From assembly GCA_910584285.1 (NCBI GenBank), contig CAJTYK010000008.1, forward strand, positions 1 to 58,020: 58,020 nucleotides of DNA, read 5' to 3'. Made by a program: the position numbers and the translations under genes. Of the stretch, positions 25,657-34,127 are shown one piece after another. Source of the DNA: an uncultured Oscillospiraceae bacterium (lineage in GTDB: Bacteria; Bacillota; Clostridia; Oscillospirales; Oscillospiraceae). Under the pieces are notes generated by a model. The model was given only the letters and a program-made list of their open reading frames with translations, was not told the DNA's origin and made no database searches. The stretch's first letter is position 1. Each line of letters opens with the position of its first letter.

Positions 25657-25685
25657 AGTATACTCTACCCCCCAGGAAAAAGCAA
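25657..25685 (-). promoter_or_regulatory. Promoter of the dcw cluster
   Basis: Minus-strand TTGCTT (25685-25680), a 17-base spacer and TATACT (25662-25657) lie 65 bases before the mraZ start and immediately upstream of the TGGAG array. Confidence 0.75.
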
Positions 25686-25797
25686 GAACTTTTTTCCGCC
25701 TAAATTGGCTTTTTTTGGCTATTATAAACCATTTGTTCGCACAAACATTTGTTTTATATCACTCCCGCTCAGCCGCCTCTTTTCTGAAATTGTGCGC

Positions 25798-25833
25798 AAA
25801 AAATCCCGCCGTATCCATACACGGCGGGATTTT
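25798..25833 (-). terminator. Intrinsic terminator of the uvrC-coaD operon
   Basis: A 12-bp stem AAATCCCGCCGT/ACGGCGGGATTT with an 8-base loop is followed on the minus strand by TTTTTT, 31 bases past the stop of the coiled-coil gene. It isolates that operon from the dcw promoter. Confidence 0.9.
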
Positions 25834-25863
25834 CCCTGTTTTTGTTGTCCCATATTTGGGGTA

Positions 25864-26382
25864 TTACTCGTCGGCCTCGGCATCGTACATCCTGCTGCTC
25901 CCGGAGGAGGAGCCTCCCCCCGTGGATCCCATGCCGGAGCGGAACTGGTTGTGCACCTGACGCATTTCCGCGTGGGCGGCGGCCAGGGCGTCCTCCGTGC
26001 GGCGCAGCAGATCCACACAGTATTCGTTGGTCTCCCGGCAGGTCTTTTTGGCCTCCTCCTCGGCATGGGCCACGATCTCCCGGGCCTTCTGCCGGGCCTG
26101 GTTCATCACGGGGGCCTCGCTCACCATCTGGTTGGCCTCGATCTCCGCCCGCTTGCGGATCTCCTCCGCCTCCCGCTTGGCCGTGGCGATATATTCGTTC
26201 CGAGCACTGAGGATCTTGCGGGCCTCGGCCAGATCCACCGGGAGCTGCTTCTTGGCATCCTCAATGAGATCCAGCGCCTTGTCCCGGTCGATCACACACT
26301 TGTCCCCGCTGAACGCGGCGTTCTTCGCCTCGTCAATCATGTCGAACAGCATATCCAGCAGTTCGTCTACGGCAGTCGCCAT
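25864..26382 (-). CDS. Coiled-coil protein of unknown function
   Basis: The 172-residue soluble protein is almost entirely charged alpha helix, with a long predicted coiled coil (about 50-150, rich in AEEIRKRAEIEANQ-type heptads) that resembles the stalk of ATP synthase subunit b and DivIVA-like proteins. A low-complexity tail GSTGGGSSSGSS precedes an acidic end. It is the last gene of the uvrC-rsmD-coaD operon, 43 bases after coaD, with GGAGAGG before ATG 26382. No enzymatic motif is visible; a scaffold role is only a guess. Confidence 0.6.
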   Translation of the reverse strand: MATAVDELLDMLFDMIDEAKNAAFSGDKCVIDRDKALDLIEDAKKQLPVDLAEARKILSARNEYIATAKREAEEIRKRAEIEANQMVSEAPVMNQARQKAREIVAHAEEEAKKTCRETNEYCVDLLRRTEDALAAAHAEMRQVHNQFRSGMGSTGGGSSSGSSRMYDAEADE

Positions 26383-26425
26383 CTTAGATCCTCTCCTTTA
26401 TCAATGGGTTGCGAACGGGAAACAA

Positions 26426-26926
26426 TCAGCCCTCCCGGGGGGCGGTGCCCGCCACCTTGGCGCGCACCTCCTCGATGATCTGCCGGGGCACGAAGTCGGA
26501 CAGATCCGCCCCGTACCGGGCCATCTCCTTCACCACCGTGGAGCTGAGGAAGGCATATTTGGGCCGGGTGTATAAAAATACCGTGTCCAGCTTGGGATAG
26601 AGCTTGGCGTTGATCATGGCCATCTGGATCTCCGCCTCGTAGTCGGACACCGCCCGCAGCCCCTTCACCAGCACCCGGGAACGGTTCTTCCGGGCGTACT
26701 CCGCCACCAGCTCCCGGGAGCAATCCACCTTTACGTTGGGCAGATCCTCCGTCACCTGTCGGATTAGCTCCACCCGCTCCTCAGGGGAGAACAGGCCGGA
26801 ATCCTTGGCGGAATTTACGCTGACGCATACGATCAGCTCATCGAAAATGGCGGCGGCCCGCTTGATCACGTCCAGGTGGCCCAAGGTCACCGGGTCAAAG
26901 CTGCCGGGATAGACGGCGCGTCTCAT
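26426..26926 (-). CDS. coaD: Phosphopantetheine adenylyltransferase
   Basis: The 166-residue nucleotidyltransferase makes dephospho-CoA from 4'-phosphopantetheine and ATP. YPGSFDPVTLGHLD contains the (T/H)xGH motif and FLSSTVVKE the second ATP-binding motif. Length is typical of CoaD. Its start overlaps the rsmD stop by 4 bases, so the two are translationally coupled, a widespread bacterial pairing. Confidence 0.96.
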   Translation of the reverse strand: MRRAVYPGSFDPVTLGHLDVIKRAAAIFDELIVCVSVNSAKDSGLFSPEERVELIRQVTEDLPNVKVDCSRELVAEYARKNRSRVLVKGLRAVSDYEAEIQMAMINAKLYPKLDTVFLYTRPKYAFLSSTVVKEMARYGADLSDFVPRQIIEEVRAKVAGTAPREG

Positions 26927-27474
26927 TGGCTTGTCCTCCTGCGGTACAGGGTGAATTTGATCTTCCCATAGCGGTACTCCCTCCCCTTCTCATAAGGGGC
27001 CGGGAGCTCCGGCAAGAGGTGATCCGCCGGGCTTTCGCAAACCATTATACCATGTTCTACCACAATGTCAATCGCCGCGATAAGCTCCAGGGCCCGTTCC
27101 AGGTTTCCCGAGGCGTAGGGGGGGTCCAGAAACACCAGCCCGTATTTCTCCCGGCACCGGTTGAGATAGGCGGCAAAATCCTTTCCGTGGCAGGCGGATC
27201 GCTCCTCAAAGCCACAGGTGTGGATGTTTTTCCGCACCACCTCCAACGCCTTGGGGGCGCTGTCCACAAAGTCGCAGAAGGCCGCCCCCCGACTCAGGCA
27301 CTCGATGCCCAGCTGGCCGGTGCCGGCGAACAGATCCAGCACCCGCCTGCCCTCGATGTCGAACTGGATGGCACTGAACAGCCCCTCCTTCACCCGATCC
27401 GTGGTGGGCCGGGTATCCAGTCCGGGCAGCTCCGCCAGCCGCCGCCCCCGGGCGGTTCCCGTGATCACTCTCAT
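26923..27474 (-). CDS. rsmD: 16S rRNA (guanine966-N2)-methyltransferase
   Basis: The 183-residue SAM-dependent enzyme methylates G966 in helix 31 of 16S rRNA. RVITGTARGRRL, the post-I motif VLDLFAGTGQLGIE and the catalytic LDPPYASG (D/N-PPY) are RsmD features. It overlaps uvrC and coaD by 4 bases on either side within one operon. Confidence 0.94.
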   Translation of the reverse strand: MRVITGTARGRRLAELPGLDTRPTTDRVKEGLFSAIQFDIEGRRVLDLFAGTGQLGIECLSRGAAFCDFVDSAPKALEVVRKNIHTCGFEERSACHGKDFAAYLNRCREKYGLVFLDPPYASGNLERALELIAAIDIVVEHGIMVCESPADHLLPELPAPYEKGREYRYGKIKFTLYRRRTSQ

Positions 27475-29318
27475 GGCGTTCCCTCCTGTTTCGTCTCCTC
27501 CCGCTTGGGGTGGAAGTGCAGATAGACCGCCTGGGCGGTATTCTTCGGCACCACCGCCGTCAGCTCCTCCAGCGAGGCCTCCCGTACCGCCTTCACGCTC
27601 TTGAACGCCTTCAAAAGCTGAGCCTTCCGGGCGGGCCCCACCCCGGGAACCCCGTCCAGCGCCGAGCCCTTCAGGTGCCCCGCCTGCTGCTGGCGGTGGA
27701 ACTCAATGGCGAAGCGGTGGGTCTCCTCCTGGATGCGGCCGATCATGGCGAACAGGGCCTGGTTGGACTGTATGCCGATCTCCCGACCGTCCCCGGCCTG
27801 AAGGGCCCGGGTGCGGTGGCGATTGTCCTTCACCATGCCGTAGGCCGGGATGTCCCCTAACCCCAGCTTGTCCAGCGCCTCCCGGGCCGCCCTCACCTGC
27901 CCCGCGCCGCCGTCGATGAGCAGCAGATCGGGCCTGTCGGCAAACCTCTCGTCCCCGTCCAACCAGCGCCGGAACCGCCGCTCCACCACCTGCTCCATGG
28001 AGGCGTAGTCGTCTGCGTGGGACATATCCTTCAGCTTGAAATGGCGGTAGTCCCGCTTCAGCGGCCTGCCGTCGATATGGACGGTCATAGATGCCACAAT
28101 GTCCGAGCTGCCCGTGTTGGAGATATCGAACGCCTCGATCCGGTGGGGCGGCCCGTCCAGCCCCAGCAGCCCTCCCAGGGCCTCGGTGAGCTTGGAGCGG
28201 CGCTCCTCCGCCGTGGTGGCCCGGAGCACCTCCTCGGCGGCGTTCTCGTTGGCCAGGCGCACCAGCTCCATCTTGGCCCCCCGCTGGGGGGTGAGCACCT
28301 CTACCTTTCGGCCTACCGCCTCCGTGAGCATACGGGCCAGCTCCACCTGCTCGTCGATGTCGCAGGGCAGTAGGATCTGCCGGGGCAGCTGCCCCCGCCC
28401 GCCGTAATACTGGGCCGCCAGGGTGGAGACGGTGGTCTGCTCGTCCTCCATGGGAATGCCCAGCAGCTCCCAGTCCTTAGCCGCCAGCTCGCCGCCCATG
28501 TAGTGCAGCACCACAAAGCAGCTCTTGGCCTCCCCCCGGTGGTAGCCCACCACGTCGGTGTCCGCCAGGGAGCCCGCCACCGCCTTCTGCCGGGTGGACA
28601 GCAGCTGGATGGCCCGGATGCGATCCCGGAGCTGGGCGGCTTTCTCAAACCGCAGTTCCTCCGCCGCCAGATCCATCTCCGCCGTCAGCTCGTCCACCAC
28701 CTCGTCCAGCCGCCCCTCCAGCAGCCGCACCGCCTGGTCGATGGAGCGCTTGTACTGGGACTGATCCATCTCGGGGCGACAGTAACCGTCGCACACACCC
28801 ATGTGGAAGTTGAGGCAGGGCCGTTCTTTTCCGATGTCCTTGGGAAACTTCCGACGACAGGCGGGCAGCCGCAGGGCCTCCCGCAGGGCGTCAATGATCC
28901 CCTGGCTGGCAAACCGGGAGCCATAGGGGCCGAAGTACCGGGCCCCGTCGTCCTCCGCCCGGGCGGCCAGGGAAAATCTCGGGTAGTCCCCCGGGGACAG
29001 CCGGATGTAGGGAAAGCCCTTGCTGTCCTTCAGCAGGATATTGTACCGGGGTTGATGCCGCTTGATGAGGGCGCATTCCAGCACCAGGGCCTCGAATTCC
29101 GACTGCACCACGATCACGTCGAAGTGGTCGATCTGGCTCACCATGGCCCGGGTCTTTTCGTTGTGCCGGGACTGATCCTGGAAATATTGGCTCACCCGGT
29201 TTTTCAGCGCCTTGGCCTTGCCCACGTAGATGACCTCGCTGGCGGCGTTCTGCATGATGTATACACCGGGCTTCAGGGGGAGGGCGTGGGCCTTGTCCCG
29301 CAGTTCCTCAAATGTCAT
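27471..29318 (-). CDS. uvrC: Excinuclease ABC subunit C
   Basis: The 615-residue nucleotide-excision-repair nuclease has an N-terminal GIY-YIG domain (GVYIM..EVIYVGKAKALKNRV), a UVR motif (about 205-240) for UvrB contact, the RNase H-like 5'-incision domain (EAFDISNTGSSDIVASMTV) and a C-terminal helix-hairpin-helix (LDGVPGVGPARKAQLLKAF). It cuts on both sides of the lesion in complex with UvrB. GGAGCTCCC precedes ATG 29318. It is the first gene of the uvrC-rsmD-coaD operon. Confidence 0.96.
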   Translation of the reverse strand: MTFEELRDKAHALPLKPGVYIMQNAASEVIYVGKAKALKNRVSQYFQDQSRHNEKTRAMVSQIDHFDVIVVQSEFEALVLECALIKRHQPRYNILLKDSKGFPYIRLSPGDYPRFSLAARAEDDGARYFGPYGSRFASQGIIDALREALRLPACRRKFPKDIGKERPCLNFHMGVCDGYCRPEMDQSQYKRSIDQAVRLLEGRLDEVVDELTAEMDLAAEELRFEKAAQLRDRIRAIQLLSTRQKAVAGSLADTDVVGYHRGEAKSCFVVLHYMGGELAAKDWELLGIPMEDEQTTVSTLAAQYYGGRGQLPRQILLPCDIDEQVELARMLTEAVGRKVEVLTPQRGAKMELVRLANENAAEEVLRATTAEERRSKLTEALGGLLGLDGPPHRIEAFDISNTGSSDIVASMTVHIDGRPLKRDYRHFKLKDMSHADDYASMEQVVERRFRRWLDGDERFADRPDLLLIDGGAGQVRAAREALDKLGLGDIPAYGMVKDNRHRTRALQAGDGREIGIQSNQALFAMIGRIQEETHRFAIEFHRQQQAGHLKGSALDGVPGVGPARKAQLLKAFKSVKAVREASLEELTAVVPKNTAQAVYLHFHPKREETKQEGTP

Positions 29319-29373
29319 GGGAGCTCCTTTCTCGGGGGGCGGTCAGCCTCGGGGCCTTCAGTAAAGCCTGCAA

Positions 29374-29407
29374 AGGGAAAAAAAGCGCCGCTCACCGCGG
29401 CGCTTTT
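29374..29407 (-). terminator. Terminator of the HPr gene
   Basis: An 11-bp stem AAAAGCGCCGC/GCGGCGCTTTT with a 5-base loop ends in seven T on the minus strand, 15 bases after the HPr stop. Confidence 0.92.
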
Positions 29408-29422
29408 CAATGTGAGTCAGGT

Positions 29423-29686
29423 TTACTCGGAAAACTCGGAGTTGATCAGTTCCACCAAGGCGTTGATGGCGGCCTCCTCATCGGGGCCGTCGGCAATGAG
29501 GTTGATGGCCGTGCCCTTCACGATGCCCAGGGACAGCACGCCCAGCAGGCTCTTGGCGTTCACGCGGCGGTCTTCCTTCTCCACCCAGATGGAGCTTTTG
29601 AACTCGTTGGCTTTTTGGATAAAAAACGTGGCCGGACGGGCGTGCAGGCCGACCTGGTTGTTTACCGTAGTCTCTTTCATGAACAT
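29423..29686 (-). CDS. HPr family phosphocarrier protein
   Basis: The 87-residue protein carries the PTS phosphoryl acceptor His15 in VGLHARPA and the regulatory Ser46 in NAKSLLGVLSLG, both at the positions of canonical HPr. HPr passes phosphate from enzyme I to sugar permeases, and HPr-Ser46-P acts with CcpA in catabolite control. Because His15 is present, it is not a Crh-type regulator-only form. GGAGGGG lies 7 bases before ATG 29686; an in-frame ATG two codons later is an alternative. It stands as a single-gene unit. Confidence 0.92.
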   Translation of the reverse strand: MFMKETTVNNQVGLHARPATFFIQKANEFKSSIWVEKEDRRVNAKSLLGVLSLGIVKGTAINLIADGPDEEAAINALVELINSEFSE

Positions 29687-29767
29687 GAGCGTTCCCCTCC
29701 ATCATAAAAGTTTCGGCTCTGGACAGCTCCTGCCGCCTGCCCCCGCTCCGAATCTTTGCACGCTGAT

Positions 29768-29797
29768 AGGATACCAAATTTAGCCCCCAAACGTCAA
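29768..29797 (-). promoter_or_regulatory. Promoter of the HPr gene
   Basis: Minus-strand TTGACG (29797-29792), an 18-base spacer and TATCCT (29773-29768) lie 82 bases upstream of the HPr start. Confidence 0.6.
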
Positions 29798-29910
29798 GAG
29801 CATTTTCACCAAATTCTCACAGGCTCTTTCGGTAAAACCGCCTACAATTTACTACTTTTCTCGTCCGCAGGGGGCGGACAGCGGCCGGCGGGGCGATCTG
29901 CATGCCTTTG

Positions 29911-32295
29911 TTACCGCAGCGTGGCCACCGTCACGCCGTCCTCCCCTTCGCCATACACACCGGGGCGGTACTCCTTCACATAGCGGCTCTTTTTCAGATG
30001 CTCCCGCACCGCCTTTCGCAATGCGCCGGTGCCCTTGCCGTGGATGATGGTCACCGTCTCCAGCTTGCCCATGAGGGCGTTGTCCAGGAACAGATCCACC
30101 GCGCCCAGGGCTTCGTCCACCATCATGCCCCGCAGATCCAGCTCCGCTTTGGCGGCAGCTGCCCGGAAAGGCCGGCTCACTGAGGCGGCCCTGGCCTTGT
30201 CCTTCGCGCTCTGCTTCTTTCGGGCGGTGATGTCCTCCAGCACCCGCACCTCCTCCTGTCTGGCCTTCAGCTTCAAAATACCCGCCTGGAGCTGGAGGGT
30301 GCCGTCCCTGTTCACCCCGACGACCTCCGCCTGGGTGCCCATTTTGATCAGCTCCACCGTGTCGCCCAGCGCCGCGTCCCGGGTGGGCGGCGGGGGCGGC
30401 AGCTCCTCTTTTTGTCCGCCCAGGGCGGCGTCCGCCTCGTTCAGCTTCCGGCGCAGCTCAGCCCGCTCCTCGTTGTCGTCGATCCACTCCCGGCTCTGCT
30501 CCTGGCGGCGGCGCATCTCGTTGAGCTCCTTAAAGGTCTGATCCGCCGCGTCCCGGGCCTGCTCAATAATGGCGCGGGCCTCTGCCTGGGCCTTCTCGGT
30601 GGCCTTTCGGCGCTCCTCCTCGATCCGCTGGCGGTACTGCTCCGCCTGGGCGCGGGCCTCCTCCATCTCCCGGCGCAGCTGGGCGGCCTGCTCCTTCTCC
30701 TTCTCCATGGCCTGCCGCTGGATATCCAACTGGCTGAGCACGTCCTCAAAGCGTACATTTTCCGCGTCGATGCGGTCGGCGGCCTTCTGGATGATATAGT
30801 CGGGCAGGCCCAGCCGCCGGGAGATAGCAAAGGCGTTGGATTTGCCCGGTATGCCGATGAGCACCCGGTAGGTGGGGGCCAGGGTCTCCACGTTGAACTC
30901 GCAGGAGGCGTTTTCCACCCCCCTGGTGGTCATGGCGTACACCTTCAGCTCGGCGTAATGGGTGGTGGCGGCCACATGGGCCCCCATGGCCCGGGCGGAC
31001 TCGATGATGGCGGCGGCCAGGGCCGCGCCCTCCACCGGGTCGGTACCCGCACCCAGCTCGTCGAACAAAATCAGCGTCTCGTCGTCCGCCTGCTCCAGAA
31101 TGGCCACAATGTTGGTCATGTGGGAGGAGAAGGTGGACAGGGACTGGTCGATGGACTGCTCGTCCCCGATGTCCGCCAGCACGGCGGAGCACACCTTCAC
31201 CATGGAACCGTCCGCCGCCGGAATGTGCAGCCCGCACTGGGCCATCAGGGTGAGCAGGCCCAGGGTTTTCAGCGTCACCGTCTTGCCGCCGGTGTTGGGG
31301 CCGGTGATCACCAGGGTGTCGAACCCCCCGCCCAGCTTCAAATTGTTGCGGACGGCGGTCTTGGGATCCAGCAGCGGGTGCCGGGCCCGGTGCAGCTCGA
31401 TGTGATCCCCCAGGGCGGGCTCCATGGCCCCCATGGCGGAGGACAGCTTGGCCCGGGCAAAGATGCAGTCCAGGGACACCAGGGTCTGATAGTCGTCCTC
31501 GATGTCGGTCTTGAAGCCGGCGCAGTCGGCGGACAGCTCCGCTAAAATGCGCTCGATCTCCTTCTGCTCCTTGACCTGGAGCTCCCGCAGCTCGTTGTTG
31601 GCGTTCACCACCCCCATGGGCTCGATGAAGAACGTCCCGCCCGAGCCGGACACGTCGTGGACAAGGCCGGGAATCTCGTTCTTGTGCTCGCTCTTGACGG
31701 GCACCACGTACCGCCCGCCCCGCATGGTGATGATGGCGTCCTGCAAATATTTGGACTGGTTGGACGAGATGAGCCGGTTGAGCACGTCCCGCACCTTGCC
31801 CGCCGCCGCCCGGATGTGCCGCCGGATGTCGGCCAGCTCCGGGGAGGCGGCGTCAGCGATCTCCTCCTCGCTGAGGATGGAGCCGGTGATCTTGTCCTCC
31901 AAAAAGCGGTTGGCGGTGAGGCTCTCGAAGTAGCCGTCCAGGACGGTCTTGACCTCCCCGTTCCCGGCGCCGTATTCCCGGACGTTTCGGGCGCAGCGCA
32001 GCACCTGGGCGATATCCAGCAGCTCCCGGGTGTTCAGCGCGCCCCCCCGATCCGCCCGCTGGAGGGCCGCCGCCACCGGGCGTATGCCCGACAGGGACGG
32101 GGTGCCGTGTTTCACCAGCAGGTCAAAGGCGGCAGAGGTCTGCTTTTGTAGGCGGCTCACGTCGTTTTGCACGGGGACGGGCCGCAGGGCCAGACAGCGC
32201 TCCTTGCCCTCCTCGGTCACCGCCTCGTTGGCCAGCAGTGCCAGTACCCGGGGCAGCTCCAGGGTTTCGATGGATTTTTCAAATAGCTGTGTCAT
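29911..32295 (-). CDS. mutS2: Endonuclease MutS2
   Basis: The 794-residue protein has MutS core and ATPase domains (Walker A GPNTGGKTVTLKT, Walker B LILFDELGAGTDP), a long coiled coil (about 510-620) and a C-terminal Smr nuclease domain with LDLRGMMVDEAL and TIIHGKGTGALRKAV. MutS2 lacks the MutS mismatch-recognition domain and acts on branched DNA or collided ribosomes, depending on species. ATG 32295 is chosen because TGAGGA is correctly spaced; the preceding TTG overlaps that site. It follows recO by 32 bases. Confidence 0.93.
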   Translation of the reverse strand: MTQLFEKSIETLELPRVLALLANEAVTEEGKERCLALRPVPVQNDVSRLQKQTSAAFDLLVKHGTPSLSGIRPVAAALQRADRGGALNTRELLDIAQVLRCARNVREYGAGNGEVKTVLDGYFESLTANRFLEDKITGSILSEEEIADAASPELADIRRHIRAAAGKVRDVLNRLISSNQSKYLQDAIITMRGGRYVVPVKSEHKNEIPGLVHDVSGSGGTFFIEPMGVVNANNELRELQVKEQKEIERILAELSADCAGFKTDIEDDYQTLVSLDCIFARAKLSSAMGAMEPALGDHIELHRARHPLLDPKTAVRNNLKLGGGFDTLVITGPNTGGKTVTLKTLGLLTLMAQCGLHIPAADGSMVKVCSAVLADIGDEQSIDQSLSTFSSHMTNIVAILEQADDETLILFDELGAGTDPVEGAALAAAIIESARAMGAHVAATTHYAELKVYAMTTRGVENASCEFNVETLAPTYRVLIGIPGKSNAFAISRRLGLPDYIIQKAADRIDAENVRFEDVLSQLDIQRQAMEKEKEQAAQLRREMEEARAQAEQYRQRIEEERRKATEKAQAEARAIIEQARDAADQTFKELNEMRRRQEQSREWIDDNEERAELRRKLNEADAALGGQKEELPPPPPTRDAALGDTVELIKMGTQAEVVGVNRDGTLQLQAGILKLKARQEEVRVLEDITARKKQSAKDKARAASVSRPFRAAAAKAELDLRGMMVDEALGAVDLFLDNALMGKLETVTIIHGKGTGALRKAVREHLKKSRYVKEYRPGVYGEGEDGVTVATLR

Positions 32296-32327
32296 ACTTT
32301 TGTTCCTCAATGTAGGTTCGGGGCCCG

Positions 32328-33098
32328 TCAGGACGGCGCCCCCATAGGTTTATACGTGATGGATTTGTAGAAGTCCAGCGTCCGGAAGCCCCGCTCCAGC
32401 CGGGTCATGAGATAGGCCTCCGAGGCGTCGCCTAAACGCTTCATGCTCTCCCCGTCCAAACGGAAGGACAGCAGCCGCTTTCGGGGCCCCCACACCACGT
32501 GCCGTAGGGCGGCCAGCGCCGAGTCGGTGAGCGGCATGGACACCCCTTCCCCCAGCCTGTCCCGGCAGGCGGCGCAGTGGACGGTGCCCTCCCCCAGGTG
32601 GATGTGGGGCTCCACCGGCTTTTCCCGGAAGCACACCCCGCACCGCTCCAGCTGGGGCTCATACCCCGCCAGTGCCATGGCCCGCCACTCGAAGGCGGTC
32701 TTGACCTGGACCGGGGGCGTCGGCAGCTTATCCAGGGCGTGAAGGCAGTTCAGCGTCACCGACAGCAAACCGGGATCGGGCTGGCCCTCCTCCGCCAGCG
32801 CCTCGGCCACCTCCGCCAGGTAGCTGGCCAGGGACAGCTTTTCCAGATCCGTCCGAACCCCCTCGAACAGCCGCTCCGACGCCGTCTCCTTCACCGACCA
32901 CATCTCCCGGAACTCATACAGGGTGAACTCCCCCCAGGCCAGCAGCTGGCAGGCGGCGGCGATGGGGCTGTCCTTCTTCCGGCACCCCCGGGCGGACACG
33001 GTGAGTTTGCCCTCCTGTTCCGTCAGCAGGGTGAGGATTTTATCCGATTCCTTGTAGTTCACCTCGCGCAGCACGAGGGCATTGGTGGTCAGGTGCAT
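32328..33098 (-). CDS. recO: DNA repair protein RecO
   Basis: The 256-residue protein has an N-terminal OB fold (LTTNALVLREVNYKESDKILTLLT) and a helical domain with four cysteines (CGVCFRE and CAACRD) suited to bind zinc. RecO anneals DNA and loads RecA on SSB-coated single strands with RecR. GGAGC precedes ATG 33098. The order era-yqzL-recO is the usual Firmicutes arrangement, here with two extra genes after era. Confidence 0.93.
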   Translation of the reverse strand: MHLTTNALVLREVNYKESDKILTLLTEQEGKLTVSARGCRKKDSPIAAACQLLAWGEFTLYEFREMWSVKETASERLFEGVRTDLEKLSLASYLAEVAEALAEEGQPDPGLLSVTLNCLHALDKLPTPPVQVKTAFEWRAMALAGYEPQLERCGVCFREKPVEPHIHLGEGTVHCAACRDRLGEGVSMPLTDSALAALRHVVWGPRKRLLSFRLDGESMKRLGDASEAYLMTRLERGFRTLDFYKSITYKPMGAPS

Positions 33099-33140
33099 AA
33101 TGACGCTCCTATGTACGCCCCGGTGTGGGGCGCGCTGAAT

Positions 33141-33329
33141 TCAGTACAGCCGTTCCGGACCGCCGGGCACATTACCCGACAGGCTGGGCCCGCAGGTCAG
33201 CGGGCCGGACGGATCCCGCCCGTCCCCCGTCTCCATCCCGCCGAGGACGGGACGCGCCCCGTCCCGGCTCATGAGCCAGGCCTCCGGCATCCCGGTAGTC
33301 CAAAACAGATTCCAAAGCTCTGTGTTCAT
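33141..33329 (-). CDS. yqzL: YqzL-family small protein
   Basis: This 62-residue ORF starts at ATG 33329 behind GGGAGGGACGG and begins NTELWNLFWTTGMPEAWLMSR, matching the (x)WxxFxxTGxxxxYLL pattern of the YqzL family found just upstream of recO in Firmicutes. The proline/glycine-rich C-terminal half is longer than in Bacillus YqzL (about 47 residues). Its function is unknown. An open frame extends upstream through an intergenic repeat and is not taken as coding. Confidence 0.7.
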   Translation of the reverse strand: MNTELWNLFWTTGMPEAWLMSRDGARPVLGGMETGDGRDPSGPLTCGPSLSGNVPGGPERLY

Positions 33330-33344
33330 TTCCGTCCCTCCCGT

Positions 33345-33438
33345 CTGTCCACGTTGATCGCATGGATGGAGGAAGTGCCTCTCTCCCCGCCTTCGGCGGG
33401 GAGAGAGGCTCATCTGTCCACGCTGATAGCATGGACGG
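33345..33438. repeat. Direct repeat pair flanking a perfect hairpin
   Basis: Two 25-base copies (33345-33369 and 33414-33438, 22 identical bases, core CTGTCCACG.TGAT.GCATGGA) flank a perfect 15-bp hairpin GCCTCTCTCCCCGCC/GGCGGGGAGAGAGGC with a TTC loop (33377-33409). Each repeat is itself weakly palindromic (TCCA..TGGA). It fills the gap between the DUF3267 gene and yqzL and looks like a small dispersed intergenic element. No T run follows the stem. Confidence 0.75.
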
Positions 33439-33479
33439 GAGCGCGGCGTTTATGACAGGGAAATTTTGCGTGCGTTTGA

Positions 33480-34127
33480 TCAGGCCCCAGCAGGCCGCTC
33501 AAAGGCCACAAGGCCCACCTCATAGGGGTGATCGCAGTACACCGCCTCGCCTCGGGGCCGGTAGGCCAGCAGTTTCAGGATGATGCAGAAGTCCCCACCG
33601 CCGCCCAGGATCATCAGCACGGACAGGTAGAGCAGCAGGCTCACCCCCGTGTAGACGGCCACAGCCCCCAGCCCGAAGCCCAGGATTAGGGTGGGCATGG
33701 CGGATCCCAGCAGGTACTGCCCCTTTTTCATGGGCTCGGCGCAGGTGCAGTAGGGGGACAGCACCGCCCAGACGACGCCGAACTCGATGGAATGGAAACC
33801 GCTGGGGGCGCACAGGCCCCACACCAGGGCGTGGATCCCCTCGTGGGCCACGATCAGCACCAGGAACACCCCCAGCAGCACAAGCAGCCCCGGCAGGGAC
33901 AAATTGTCCCCCAGACTGCCGTTCACCACCAGATACCAGACGGTGAACAGCACCACAAAGGGGGCCATCACCACAATGGCCAGGATGTTGGCCTTTACCG
34001 CACCGATGGTCAGGTCGCGAACCGCCCAGCCTTGCCCCTCCATGTCCGCCACCAGCGCCTGGAACCGCTCCTTGCGGCGCAGCTCGGCCTCGGTGAGCTT
34101 GCGTTCTTTTTTCTCTTTCTGTTTCAT
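33480..34127 (-). CDS. DUF3267 membrane protein, putative zinc metallopeptidase
   Basis: The 215-residue protein has four predicted membrane segments and an HEGIH (HExxH) zinc-peptidase motif inside a hydrophobic helix (IVAHEGIHALVWGL), as in the DUF3267 family of putative membrane zincins. ATG 34127 overlaps the stop of the upstream nucleotidyltransferase gene in an ATGA junction, and GGGAGAG precedes it. A charged N-terminus of about 40 residues faces the cytosol. Whether it is a site-2-like protease is unknown. These two genes are additions to the usual era-recO segment. Confidence 0.78.
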   Translation of the reverse strand: MKQKEKKERKLTEAELRRKERFQALVADMEGQGWAVRDLTIGAVKANILAIVVMAPFVVLFTVWYLVVNGSLGDNLSLPGLLVLLGVFLVLIVAHEGIHALVWGLCAPSGFHSIEFGVVWAVLSPYCTCAEPMKKGQYLLGSAMPTLILGFGLGAVAVYTGVSLLLYLSVLMILGGGGDFCIILKLLAYRPRGEAVYCDHPYEVGLVAFERPAGA

